A stretch of 54,039 nt of DNA from Thermomucor indicae-seudaticae (GCA_000787465.1 JSYX01000153.1:1-54039), one strand, 5' to 3'; positions 23,727-35,968 are shown, counted from the stretch's first letter. Notes: generated from the letters alone by a model not told the origin. A program made the numbers and translations.

Positions 23727-26700
23727 ATGAATGTCAGCACGGCAGCACCGGAAACGACGCAATCGGAGGTGGATGAACACGTGTCCATCATGAGCGTCGC
23801 CAACATGGTTGAACAGTTTATTGAACGTGATACTAGATACCCGGACCTTGCCGACTTAATAAAAGGTTCTTGAAACTACCAGGACGCGTATTCCCGGAAA
23901 GCAAGAATGCAGATTAATCAACTAACATATATATATAACTCTATGCATTCAGGTCCAACTTCAGATCAGTATTCAAAACGTGTCAGCATCAAGGAACAGG
24001 ATTTTGTCAAAGAGTACAGTCTCAGCATGCCAGAACATGTTGCTGAAATGATTGATCGTAAGACCGGCTATTTTTTAGATTGCATTACGATCGGTTCCTG
24101 ACTGGACGGTTTTTAACTATTAGAGTTCGAATGCCGCTGCTTCATGGGAGTCTTACCAGAGATCCGCCGCGCTTGGGTGTCAGTGGATAATCGACTGTTC
24201 CTGTGGAATTACCTGGACGAAAAGTACGTTCTTGCACCCGAAGTTTGGTCGTGTGGGAATACATTCAACTTAGATTTTATCTACACAGTCAGCCGATGAA
24301 CGTCTATGAAGACCAGGATCAGATCATAGCTAGCGTGGGCCTTGTTAAACCAAAGCCAGGTTCGTTTCGTTCTCTTGCTAACATTTGCTTAGCACAGCAA
24401 CGGAGATTTATATATGTCTGACACCATTATTGATAACGACAGGCATTTTCGGCAACCACATCAATTATATCCTCGTCTTAGCCACACCTGTTAGCATACA
24501 TTTGTTAGGCGTCTCCTTCACACCTGGAAGCACCGTCAGCAATGAACTCAGTCTGTTTGGAACCAACCTCGTCGTTTCTTCGGATGGTGTTCAAATGTCC
24601 CATATTACGGGTACAGATGAAGGTCGAATTTTTGTTGTTGGTGATGATGCTCGTCTCTATGAAGTGGATTACAAAGTAGGCGAAGGTGTTATATGGTAAT
24701 GATAGACAAGATTCTCACTTTAGATGCAGCCTCCACATAGGTGGTTCCAACGTAATTGCAGTCTGATACCCCGTACAACTGGAACTTGGACAAAATTCTT
24801 GCCTGTTCCGTTTTCCTCGGCAAATACCTGTAAGGAATGATACTTGCGGCAATGTGATACTTTGATAAAACGATCTTACTTTTGTCGATCTAGCCGAAAT
24901 CGCATCCATAGCCATAGACAATGAACGCAAAGTCTTGTATATATTAAGGGACCAGAGTACAATAGAGGTAAGTAATCTGGCACGGTCATTTACTGGTTGA
25001 GTACAATGCTTTCTGACTGTGGGATCAACAAGGTTGTGTATTTGGGAGAAAAGGGCGACCAGTTCAACTTGGTCACAACGATGAAAGATATCGGAAATTC
25101 AGCTAGGATCGCCTGTCGCTCGAGTAGTTTTACGCCTGACGCAGATTATTTCAGACTAAAGACGATACACGCCATCCCAAAATCTGTATCGAAGAAAGTT
25201 CACCTCGTTGCAGTCGCAAGCACAGGCGCTCGGCTCTACTTTACACATCATCAAAACTCCTTTAGAATGGCGTCCATGCAGACAACTGCTGATATCCCAC
25301 CAAATACATTGGAACTTATTCACGTTCGATTGCCTCCACCTGTGGAGGCCGCCGGTCCGAGCCTAGTGCTTCAGGGGCAACAAGACGTATCACGGAAGAT
25401 ATATACTGCTTTTTATGAGTTTGGGACGCTGCTGGCGGCGGAGACCACAAACCAGGACAAGGATTTGATATGGATGGTAGCTACGGAGCTTGGTGATAAC
25501 CTGATTCAACAACAGCAAATAACCAACAGTACTGGTACAGCTGCACTGGTATTTAACAAATATGGTAACGAAAACGAGGGCGAACGCTAATAACTTCTTG
25601 TTTGTTTAAGTTTTCTTCATCACAGCCATCATGGGTAGAGACCACTTCAGTCGTTGAAAGCGAAGGGCGCATATATGCTATAGCAGCAGCTAATACACAT
25701 GCACGATCGAGGACCGGCAACAGCATTAATGAAATTAGCGAACTGCTAACTGATCCGCGCAGGCAGTTTGTTGTGTTGACGGCCTTTGGAGTAACGATTT
25801 TCAGCAAAATGCGACCGGTCGATATCCTAGAACAGCTCGTACGTGACGCACATGGCGACATTTCCTCAAGACAACAAGAATTTGTAGCATTTTTTGAAAA
25901 ATACGGCCATACTCAAGCATGCGCCATGTGTTTAGCTATCATTTGTGCCAATTTTGGTACCGATAATCCAGAGAAAGGTACGAGTCATGCCCCATTCACC
26001 GAAGTAGTAGTTAGTTATCTTTTGACTAAAACGTGGGGTTAGTTGACATTATCCGAGGGGCGACACAGCTTTTCTTTGAATGTGGAGGGACTCCTAAGAA
26101 AACTAGTCAATCAGCGATCAGTTCGAACCATCTTGGCAGGGCGATTGATCTCGGTCACACCGTGTTTAGCGGGAAACATGACGGTTTAGCGCTTTACCTT
26201 GCTCGTTTGTTAACACCAGTATGGAAATTGAAGGTTTTTGATACAAGGTATACCCCGATGGAACCTTATGCAAAGCGTCGCGTTGTTATCTAATTGAAAA
26301 GACACACCCAGCGTAAACAGCAGTATCGAAGAATCGACTCGTCTTCAGACAGTATTGTTAGATGCGCAACGAGGTTTAATCCGGTTAAAGAACTTTATGG
26401 ATGTGTAAGTCTTGTAGCTAAGTCGCAGCTGAGGATCGTATAATACTTATTGGGAAAGGTTACAGAAATCCGCACTTTCATGTTTCCGCTCATCTAGGTG
26501 ATACCAAGTTTCGATCGACTGATCACGATATGCTGCGAGTACTTGTGGTATGTCTACTTATATGTAGCTGTTGTGGGGTAATCCTCTGACATTGGCCTTT
26601 AGCATGAGCAGCAATCCGTGCATTGGCTTTACCGTCTCGTAATTCAGTGCATTGAGGCGATATCTTTCTTGGACTTTCTACTAGACGCTAGTGTACAGGA

Positions 26701-27997
26701 TATATTACGATGGTGAGTGACAGGTACACCAAAACGTTGGAAGGCGTCCGCTAACGAAAAGTGCGCAGTGTTTCCGAAGCATCCCGACCCGAGATTGTTA
26801 ACTTGACGTTGGAAACAATGTTGGCGACTCCTCGTGGGCGGGTCTTGATCAGAGAGCTCGTGATTGCAGCCATTAACAAGTATGGAACTTCGCACACGCA
26901 TGTCGGTTTTGACGTCGTTAGCGATATGCTTCGAAGGAAATGCAGCTCCTTCTTTGGGCCAAGTGACGTTGCGTTCTATCGGGTAAAGCAGACATTTGGT
27001 TATGCTGAAGAGATTATTAATGACTAATTCCCTGTCTATCCAGGGCGTCGAAAACGTAAGACGCGCTCAAACCACGGAATCCGAATACGAAAGGGCAGCG
27101 GCATTAAACGAGTCTTTGGAGCTCTTCAAACAAGCGGCAGACTATCTGACAGATGAAAAACTTGGCGAGATTTGTGCAGAGTACTGTCGGCAAGGATATC
27201 ATATTGGGTCGGTGAAGCTACCATTAGAACGCGCAAAGAGAATCGATCCTGAAGGACAAGCCCAGCCCGCTCCTATAGAAGGGAAACCAGCCGATGACTC
27301 GAGAGTCCAACTGTACGAAGCACGCATGCGATGTTACCGTCACGTGTTTAATGCGTTGTCCAAAGTGAAAAAGATCCTCGATTCAGGAGGCAAAGTTGAA
27401 GAAGGTCAACGGCTGCCGATGACAAAAAATCCTCACGCATACGCGTCCGAAGTATTTGCTGCAGCGCTGTCATACCCAGATAAACTCTTCCACTACAGCT
27501 TGTATCGATGGTACATGGATAACGACATGAAGAACGAACTATTATCGGTAGAATCTGAATACCTTAAACCATTCTTCACGGAGCATCTTGATGAGGTGAC
27601 AGGCATGGACTTTATGTGGCAATACTATCGGCATCGGGAAAAATACTTTGAGGCTGCCCTTTACCTGGAAGCGCTGGCGACGCGATCGAATAATGGACTG
27701 CCGCTCGTGAAACGACTAAAATACCTGGCTTTGGCTGTTGTGAATGCGCGGTGCCGAGATCCGGAGCGGCTAGAGTTACAGGAAGCGCTTCAATTGCTTC
27801 AAAGTCTTGAAGAACGTGTGGCAATTGGTCGAATACAGTACCGGATACAGCAAGCATTATTGTCCCGAGGATTGGAAGAAGACGCAAGGAGACTAGACGG
27901 CGAGCTTTTAAATTTGAGCGATCTGTTTCACGGTTACGCAAAGAAATATGATATAAAAGAAGAAATGGAATCTATCCTGCAGCTTGCAGGGTATTAA
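23727..27997 (+). CDS. NUP155: Nuclear pore scaffold protein NUP155/NUP170
   Basis: A large, many-exon gene (at least a dozen short introns). N-terminal blocks: VANMVEQFIERDTRYPDL, then across introns FVKEYSLSMPEHV, RCFMGVLPEIRRAWVSVDN, and LFLWNYLD. The propeller part continues with YILVLATPVSIHLLGVSF, GRIFVVGDDARLYEVDY, IASIAIDNERKVLYILRD and HLVAVASTGARLYF. The C-terminal helical solenoid includes FLDFLLDASVQDILRW and a long final exon (about 27044-27997) with EYCRQGYHIGSVKLPLERAK and LFHYSLYRWYMDND. These match the Nup155/Nup170 family, a membrane-proximal scaffold of the inner ring of the nuclear pore. The first ATG after upstream stops is 23727. Exon ends in the middle third were not all resolved. 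Confidence 0.9.
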
Positions 27998-28252
27998 AAG
28001 AAGCACTTACTTTTTACACCTCTTGCTTGTAATTATTATCGTAAAGGGAAAGGACAACCAGACCACAATAATAGAAACTGTACATTCTACATATCCCACT
28101 GTATAAAAGATGATTCCTTGTTTTCTTTTGAAAGGGCCATGTATGATAAACAACGCAGAGTTAATATAAGAAATATTTGCAGTAAAGATGATTAAACAAC
28201 TGGAATATTTTAAAAGAGAAAGAAATGAACAATCAAGTCAGCTGGGGTTTCT

Positions 28253-29805
28253 TTAGTCCTTGCGCTTGTAGAAACGTCTCCACTTGTCGTCAATCTTTTC
28301 AATGTAATAGACACCCGAGGCAATGTGATCCAAGCTACCGACGGGAGTGTAGTCACATGCATTGTGTGTCTTTTCACGAATCTTCATGGCCTCAGCAAAC
28401 TCTTCTGGCTTAGCAACCGTACGAGCCGCAAGTCGTTCACGCAGATTCAGTGTCTCCTTGATCTGGGTCGTCGATCCGAGCACACGGAACGAAATCATGG
28501 ACGCCGCAAGACCCGAGCCGTACGAGTAGAGCAGGATGCGCTTGTTTTGCAGGGTATCCGAGTCGACTTCAGAGACCAGCGAGGCCAGTCCGGCCCAGAC
28601 GGCAGCCGTGTACATGTTTCCAATCTGCTTGGGCACATACGCAGCCGGTCCGACTTTCTTGGCGTAGCCTTCCTTGGTGAACGCAAGGCACGCCTTTTCC
28701 AGATCACGGTTCTCGAGGGATTGGCTGTAGGTCAGATCAGCGAACGGTCGGAGCGGGGCGTATTTTTCATTGTCCTTGTCCAATAAAAAGTCATTGTACG
28801 ACTATATTTGATTGAACAACTTAGCCCTCACGCATAATTATAGACACACACACATAGAACTACTTACTGCACGGGCAAAGGACTTGTTGACCAGTTTCGC
28901 GTAAGGAGAGTGGCACACGACATAATCCACATCGTCCATGCTTGGCTTCTCTTTACCCAGGTATTTGCCCAACCGACTCATGTACCGCGTATAACACGTA
29001 TCAAACGCACGGAGGTAGCAAGTGTTGGAGAACTTGCCATCCACCACTGGGTACTCCGAATGCATGTCGGGTTTGTAAAAGTCGTACGCATGTTCCATGT
29101 GCGTGCTCCTCAGGCCTCGTTCGACCACGATGGGCGCATCGGGTCCAATCAACATCGCAACCACACCAGCACCCGACGTCGGTCTGGCAGCTCCGGATGC
29201 ATACAGCGCCAAGTCACCAGCAATCACAATGGCTTTGCGACCGTCCCAGGACGAGGACTCGATCCAGTTGATCGCATTCGAAAACGCATTGAACCCACCG
29301 TAGCATGCGTTGGTGGTATCAATCCCTTCCACCTCCGTGTTGCCGTGCTCCTTGAACAGCGTCATCAGGGTCGTCTTGACCGATTTCGACTTGTCAATGA
29401 TGGTTTCGGTTCCGACTTCGAGGCGGCCAATCTCCGTGTATGAGATCTGGTACTTTTCCATCAAGTTTTGAACCGCTGTTGTTAAAAACCTCCGTCAGTT
29501 CGACAAAAGTATAAAGCACCGCAATCAAACAAGTATAATTACCAGTCAAGCAAATGGACTGAATGTCTTCGCGGTCATCAATAAATGCCATCTTCTCTTG
29601 ACCCAAGCCAATCGTATATTTGCCAGTGCTCACGCCGTCAAACACCTCCATTTCATTCTGGTCTACACACTGTTATAACAAGATGAATACCCCGAGGCCA
29701 TTTTACGTGATGACCCCACAAAGGACTTACTCTGGAGGGAAAGTACATCTCCATGGCCAAGATGCCGACATTCTGAGGGTAATGCTCATACGAAGGTGCA
29801 GTCAT
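28253..29805 (-). CDS. ERG13: Hydroxymethylglutaryl-CoA synthase
   Basis: Exon 1 starts at 29805 with [17 protein letters not shown]. Exon 2 carries [20 protein letters not shown] and [14 protein letters not shown]. Exon 3 carries [17 protein letters not shown], the catalytic-cysteine block [17 protein letters not shown] and [12 protein letters not shown]. The last exon carries [32 protein letters not shown], and [10 protein letters not shown], ending RRFYKRKD. The enzyme condenses acetyl-CoA and acetoacetyl-CoA to HMG-CoA, the committed step before mevalonate and ergosterol. Length (about 450 residues) and motif order fit the cytosolic fungal enzyme. It converges on the nucleoporin gene (255 bp between stops). 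Confidence 0.95.
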
Positions 29806-30101
29806 GATGCGAGAATACCAAAAGCGATAAGTATAAAGTTGATAAGGAAAAAGAGAAAAGAGAGAGAGAAGGTCGCCCGATCCGTCTGTCTCTATCGCGC
29901 CTTTTTCTTTATTCAGAAAGCTTAGGTGTGACAAACAAAGATTTTCCTAGCGTCACTTTAGAAACACCGCTCCGCTGCTGCCTACTGCTCCGCATACCAT
30001 CCACTTGATAATCAGATTCTAACAACTATACTAGATGGACGAAAAGGGGGAGAGAGACAGATCAATAAGGGGTGATAATGACAACTTTTTTTCCATTCGC
30101 G

Positions 30102-31080
30102 TTACCAGTCATGGTCTGTGCCTTTCACTCGACGAGCAATGTCCAGCTGCTCGGGTGATGTGAGACAGTAATCCTGGTGCACGGCTGGGTTGCGGTAGAC
30201 GAATAAGTGTGATCTTGAACGGTATCCCACCAAAGTGATATAATGGCCTTTGCAATTCCCCACCCCCATGCAAGAATTAGGAACAACAACAAGAAAGGAG
30301 AACATGCATACGACGTACCAACGTACTCTACATCAAACTCTTCATCCTTTCGAGACTCGTGGCTGTTATACTCTATGCAGTGAGGCCGCTGCAATAAAGT
30401 TTAGATCCAAAAGGAGACGGAATGTCAATTCGAATTCGTTACCTGACAGTCGAGTAAGTTTGCATTGACCAATACAATCGCCGCAAATTGGCAATCACAA
30501 CTGGAACCTAGAAAAAGCCTTTTAAAGTCGTCCAGGGGATAAATCCTGGTTGTTGTTATGGCGATCAAGATCTGCATGACATGACGTGATGCATACATAC
30601 ATGTTCACCACATCAACGCCATTCTCTTCCGCATGCGCAAAAAGGTGGTTGACTCTCTTTTCATCTTGCTCAAACTGATCTCGATAAAACCCAGCGGTTC
30701 GGTGCTCTTTGTGGGCGCCAGGGTAACTTGTATAAAACGTCAAATCTTTCGGAACGAAGTTCCGAAGCAGATAGGCCAAGTCAATCGTCCAAATGCTCTT
30801 TTGAGGATACAGGTCGTACAAGTCCTCGAGTGTACAGTCATATCCCAGGGCGTCTATTATCATGGCCGCGCATGCCAGCCTATCATATTGTCAACAATCA
30901 GCCTCCTTCAGTGACCTTTGTTTCGGTTTCATATAAAAAACAGGACTTACCCACAGTCCCAATCGTAATTCTATAACTCTCGTATAGCCACTCTCTTTTA
31001 ATCACAGCTCCTTCATTGCAACGAGTCAGCATAATTGGGCCCATTACCTGCTGCACATGACGAACTTTGCTATCTGGCAT
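30102..31080 (-). CDS. GUCD1-like (guanylyl cyclase domain-containing protein 1) protein
   Basis: Exon 1 (31080-31048) encodes MPDSKVRHVQQ. A 20-nt micro-exon (30970-30951) encodes NYDWDCG. Exon 3 starts at 30879 with LACAAMIIDALGYDC and continues SIWTIDLAYLLRNF, TFYTSYPGAHKEH and FAHAEENGVDVV. Later exons give FAAIVLVNANLLDCQ, then GHYITLVGY, YRNPAVHQDYCLTS and the end GTDHDW. The order QQ-DWDCGLAC ... GHYI ... RNP is that of the GUCD1 family (PF09778 as I recall it). Despite the name its biochemical role is unclear, and the Cys/His pattern looks like a papain-like fold (inference). Both splice junctions around the micro-exon keep frame. The start sits about 25-30 bp from the first coding blocks of a plus-strand gene. 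Confidence 0.8.
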
Positions 31081-31103
31081 CGTTACGGAGACCACCCGTC
31101 TGT

Positions 31104-31694
31104 TACTGCACAGTCGGAACAGAATTTTCGGACGAAAGTCCTTGAACCAAGCGTACGTAAAAGCTTGCCGGCAATACTGCACTCGAAGCTTGAAGCAAAA
31201 GTTGGACTTTCCTCACCTGAACAGCTTTCTGTTCGGCTTGGCTTTGGTGTGGATGAGTGGCTCCCAAACGTCAGTGATCGACAGAGCTGCTTACCGCCCC
31301 CCCCCCTTGTTCTTGCAGAATGCATAATCCGCTGTACGTACCTTGCAGGTAAGACCTTACGTGCCTAATCCTTAGGCGGGATATACGATGCCCCGAGTCA
31401 AAATTGCAACCATGGAACGAAAGTTCTGCATATGCTGTCGGGTACACGCGCTTCAAGTTCCACGGAAACCGTCCAAAGGCTGCCTCAGCGCCATCTCAAC
31501 GGTCCGAGGTCAGACTGCCATATTTTTAGGGGTGAGCAGCGACCATTGGAACAACGGACAGACTATTCGTGTCAATGTGGACAACAGTTGCAACGTGAAA
31601 ACGTCTGTTTATTCTGTCGTATGCGCTTTAAAATACTAATCAATCTAGGGCATGAGAGTACTTTGCCTTGCCGCCAGACCCAGACGACACATTG
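31104..31694 (+). CDS. Unrecognised small multi-exon gene with Cys pairs, model incomplete
   Basis: It runs divergently from the GUCD1-like gene. A plausible chain: an exon with SRNRIFGRKSLNQAYVKACR and LNSFLFGLALVWMSG; an intron GTCAGT...TGCAG (about 31271-31320); a short exon MHNPLYVPC; an intron to about 31374; an exon with CPESKLQPWNESSAYAVGY and RFKFHGNRPKAAS; then, after an unresolved junction near 31510-31530, EQRTDYSCQCGQQLQREN and CLFCRMRFK. C-x-C and C-x2-C in the last part suggest a zinc-binding end. No start ATG is visible, so the 5' end is missing or non-canonical. I do not recognise the family. Confidence 0.35.
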
Positions 31695-31794
31695 AGTTAC
31701 AGAGAACGCGATCCGAAGATTTGGTGAATAAAAGAGAGATACCACTTCAAAGATGTCGACATTTCTTGTCTAAATAACTCTAAATGGGCTACTT

Positions 31795-33765
31795 CTTGTT
31801 AATCCGGCAACCTGTTGAATACTGGCTTCTGTGTTTTTGACGCGTGGAGCGCTGTTACGTAATCTTTTTCTTCGAGGCCTTTGTGTATAACAGAAACAAC
31901 AACAACGAATGTGGAAATTCTGGAGATAGCGACCTTAGGTGTCACTCTCTCACCAGTGCTCTTTTCCTCAACGAGTACAGACACGTCATCTTGTTATTAT
32001 TATATTCGTTCCTGACAGCAGCCAATCAGGGCATTCTCCTTGACTTTCTTTGGGTTCTTGCGCAATCGCGGACTTGATCCGATCTTGGCGAATGAGCAAT
32101 GCATAATGCTCAACGTTCTTCTCCTTCTGCTAAGACTGATGCGCTTGAGCTCCTTGAAAATGAGCGACTGCTGGAAGAACCCCTCGAGATCCTAGTTACG
32201 GATGCTGTCTAATCGATGTCGTAAACCAGGGACCACTGGGTACGGTTGGAGGATGGTCGGGTCTGTCTGCCGACATGCAAACCGCCAGGGCGCTGCCGTG
32301 GGGCTAGGGTTTGGTCAACAGGTAACTGTACATACTAGAAGCAATATATCTCAGCGATAATAAGCTCATGTTTTTCTGAAGAACAGAGCAGAGGCTCTGG
32401 TTTTACTACAGAGTGAAGAGTGTAGGTGCCTTTTTGCCTGTCACCCTCTCTAGATCCTAACTAGCAAATTGAAGTGTCCAAGTCGTTGTCCCATGACGGC
32501 GCCTCCTTTCTCACGCCTTTATCTTCTTCATCCTCCGGACCGTCTTCACCGGTTCAAGCAACGGCCTTATCAGCGTCAGCAAGTCGCCGTGCCTTCGTTT
32601 GCTGTTGCGGTGCAAAAACAGCATCAGATCGGTCACAGCATGAAAGACGGTTGGTTTAATATGTACCTAGTGGTTCGCAATTATTCTCATGCTTAATTAC
32701 CATTTAGCAAGTTGCAGGACGCTCACGCGGCAACTGGAAAGGGCGTGGACACGTTCGAGAACTCAGCAAGCTATGCAAAAGCCGAAAGGAAACGCACAAG
32801 AGGAGCATGAACTTGCCATGGAACCATGGTAGCGCGACGAATTGTCGGAGGGCCGGACGGAAAGGGCGGACGGACGGGCGACGTCTCTTGCGGTGACTGG
32901 TCGGACCCTCAATACGTTTTCAAATCGGGCTCGTAATGGCGACGGGTCATCCCGATATCTGTCCCATTTACATCCTGTCCCGAGTGACTGTCCCGACCGG
33001 GACTTGGGTCGTACTCCTGACCCGTCCCAGTTAGCCACCGGGTCAACGGGTGTCCCATTTAACTGCCTCGACCGGCTCTCGGGCCACATATCTGACCTGT
33101 AGTAGTTAACTCTTGATCCCTTCCACCTGTCCCATTAAGAGCCCTGACTGCAAATCATCGTCAAAGGATAATGCATGCAGCTGGGATATGCAGATAGCCG
33201 GCGGTGTTGTTCCAAAAGTGTTCTCGCCTGACGAGTAAGGCAAGACTCACGACAAAAGATGACCCGAGCGTCAACGCCAGCCTGTTTCGGGTGCCCAGAA
33301 GAATTCGATAGATAGGAAAGACAATGCGGGAAGGTACCGACAAGGACCCCCATCCGCAAAGTCGAAGGGTCACCGCTTGACGCATGAGCAAGGATACGAC
33401 AGCGACGGATTCGTATCTACGATAAGCGCCAGTGTAGGGTTAGTTAGGGTTTGTCTGTATTTATGTTACTTTCGGTTGTTATGGACTTGATTCAAGACAT
33501 TACCATCTCGATGTGCAAAGTTTTGAAAATAATGCAGAGCAGTTCAGGAGCTCTGAGCGACAATGTATAAAGTAAGGCGCTCCTATCGAGCTGCTTAATC
33601 CTGTACCACGAAACTGCAAACTGTCTTACACACTGATGCAAAGTATCGAATGCCGTAGAAGTCTTGTATGCCAGTCAAAGGTACTGTCATGCGCCTGTAA
33701 AACACCGGCCTTGAGCAAAAGGGGTTTTCAGAATTGACGTCTTACTCTTTGTGCATAGCCATTTG
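31795..33765. repeat. Unclassified interspersed repeat, copy 1
   Basis: It aligns, collinearly but diverged, with 37175-41250. Shared blocks include AACCTGTTGAATACTGGCT (31809/37186), AATGCATAATGCTCAACGT (32100/37438), GGTAACTGTACATAC (32320/37720), GACGGTTGGTTTA (32647/38708), GGCAAGACTCACGACAAAAG (33238/39127) and AATTGACGTCTTACT (33732/41226). Relative to copy 2 it lacks about 280 bases at 32515 and carries an extra 224-bp TIR element. Fragmentary ORFs (e.g. RLHRFKQR) do not reveal a transposon class. The left boundary is approximate. Confidence 0.75.
32927..33150. mobile_element. Small TIR element (family copy 3) nested in repeat copy 1
   Basis: The left end is GGGCTCGTAATGGCGACGGG. The minus-strand right end contains GGGCTCTTAATGGGACAGG. 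The interior is rich in GGGAC/GTCCC words like the other two copies. CAAATC flanks it on both sides (32921-32926 and 33151-33156). Removing the element plus one CAAATC leaves 37 bases between a GGAC and an AAGGATAATG end. The matching, uninterrupted stretch in repeat copy 2 (38972-39009) is also 37 bases. That is direct empty-site evidence for an insertion with a 6-bp target duplication. Confidence 0.75.
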
Positions 33766-35968
33766 CATTTTTTACCATATATAAATATATATATCGTTCA
33801 TCCTACTTTACATCCGAGTATTTTGCGTTCTCATTATCTGTAATATACGTTCATTGATATCGGACATAAATAGTTGCATATATATGTCTTTTACTGGTGT
33901 TCGTCGAAACCGGCTCAAAAATGGTGGCGCAGCCAAAGTGCTGTATTTCTCTCCGTATGCTTATGCTATTCAGACGAGACTTTTCTGGTAGGAAGTACAT
34001 AGCTTTATGGATACATTCGAGCTATCTATTCTGGCAAACGCTTCTACGACGAGCATCATGAATTTGATGAAGAAAATTTTTTCGGAATTTGAACTTGAAA
34101 AATTTTGAATGACCCCTTACGACCCTGCTCCTTTTCTTCGCGCGCACTAACTGACAAGCTGACGGGGGCCCAACGACGTTGTGAATGCCATCTTATGATA
34201 CAATTATGGTATGAGGTAAATTTTCACTACATAACAGCGCAGCTGACTGCGGGGATGGCGTTTGCCGTATTTTCACTCTAATCGTGCCATCAATTTCTTG
34301 TGCCCTTGTAAATAGAGGGTTATTTCCTTTTTACATCTACTGATCTTCACGTGATGGACCCAACGTTTTCTGTTTCTGACTTTGCCTTACAATTTATATA
34401 GAATAGTCGTTCTTTTTTAGACAAATGCAAATTGTTAATGTTTGTAAACTGAACAAGAAATGGCAAGAACTTTTTTATTTCATGCTTGTTCGACTGTAGT
34501 AGTGTACGCGGAGCACGGAATACCCATGTTTTGTATGCTCGATGGAATGAAAGAATCTTCCATACAGTACGGTATATTTGCTTCTCTCTCCACTTCTTGA
34601 ACCGTACTTTGGTCTTGAAAAAGTCAGTTCCTCCACTGCAGGTCGCGCGTACAGCTTGCTATCTTTGTACTCACTGAATCCTTGCACATAGCACGTCGTT
34701 TGAAATACTAAACACAGCCTTTTGTTTCACTTGAAAGGACGTCAAAAGGCTCTCTTTTATTTTTCTTCTCATTTTCTTTTTTCATGCAATCGTCGTATTC
34801 GAACACGGCATTTTGGTTAGCCAATTCAAATTTGCGATCGGTTTGAGACAAATCTACGAAAAAGACACATGACACCTCTGATAACGCAATTTCTGCTATA
34901 TAACAGTGTAATAGTGTGAGCTAATACATCCAGGTCCTGGACTGAAAAAGTGGAATTTAGAGTTGCCGTAAACAATTGCTTTTAATACAGAAATGCTTCT
35001 AAACAAACGACGTCGAAATCCGTCAAAAGAACAACCACAGAAAAATAACGTTCAACCTTCGTTTTGCGAGAACTTCAAAAAGGCTCTTTCTATTTTTCTT
35101 ATCATTTCTTATCCAAATACAGCGTTTAGATAGCGATTAAAATTTGTAATCGTTTTGTAATAAACCTATGAAAAAAAGAACTTCTCTGACCAAGCTAATT
35201 CCGCTATATAACAACAGCATGTGCGGCGAATAATGTTGAGTCCAACGTAGCGAGCCGCTCCTTGGCCTTCTTCATGCCTTCATTGGCCGGTGTCCGCCGT
35301 TTATATCATAGCCTGCGGCACTCTGTGTACATATCCCGGGCCAGGTACTTCTGTAATGCATCGACTTCTTGTATAGCCTTGACCGGAAGGCTCTTCTAAA
35401 TGACAATGATCGTAAGCCTGATAAACCAATGCAAGTGCACGCATATGAAACTGACCCCGTTTTCCATCTTGCCTCGTCCGCTTCGGCGACACTCCATGCA
35501 AGTATTTAGGAATGTAGCGCGGTAAAAGATGCCAGGGATGGTGACTATGCTACAGAGGGGAAGCACATTTCGGGTAGCACCATCTATCAAAAAACACTGC
35601 ATATCCGCAGATATCATTTTGCCCGCTTTGCCGCGTCGAATGTTTCCAGAACGCCAGCTAATCGCGCCACAATTAGATTACATCTTTAAAGCGGCATTGC
35701 AAACCCATATGGTCATAATAAATAGACGGTTGCGTTGTACTTGCATGTACACTGGCCCCATTCACATCTTCCTCCTCACCCACCACGCACATACGCACAC
35801 ACATACGTAAAGAGGGGGAGCAGGACTTTGGTGTCACGGTCTGTTTAGGAAAAAAAAAGAGTGTGTCATTGACAAACATATGATGGAAAAGCCTATTTAT
35901 GCGACGAGGCAGGCACGTGCTCCATAGCGAGTTGGTTCGTTTAGCCCTTGCAGCGCCCGGCCGTCATA
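33766..35968. other. AT-rich region without recognisable genes
   Basis: No ORF of a known family. It contains a diverged tandem duplication (34727-34925 and 35055-35235), TATA-rich stretches near 33775-33800, and a short CACACA tract near 35793-35803. Most likely decayed transposon or intergenic DNA. Confidence 0.5.
34727..35235. repeat. Diverged tandem duplication, about 330-bp period
   Basis: The segment 34727-34925 recurs at 35055-35235. Shared words in the same order are: CAAAAGGCTCT...TATTTTTCTT; AAATTTGCGATCGGTTT versus AAATTTGTAATCGTTTT; and GCAATTTCTGCTATATAACA versus GCTAATTCCGCTATATAACA. No coding capacity is visible. Confidence 0.6.

Noticed and set aside
28325..29443. Long plus-strand ORFs (153 and 177 codons) opposite HMG-CoA synthase
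   Set aside because: They are antisense shadows of a confidently identified coding sequence and show no family motif.
33434..33452. Telomere-like AGGGTTAGTTAGGGTTT
   Set aside because: Only two imperfect units inside a repeat copy; no array, and neighbouring sequence is not subterminal in character.
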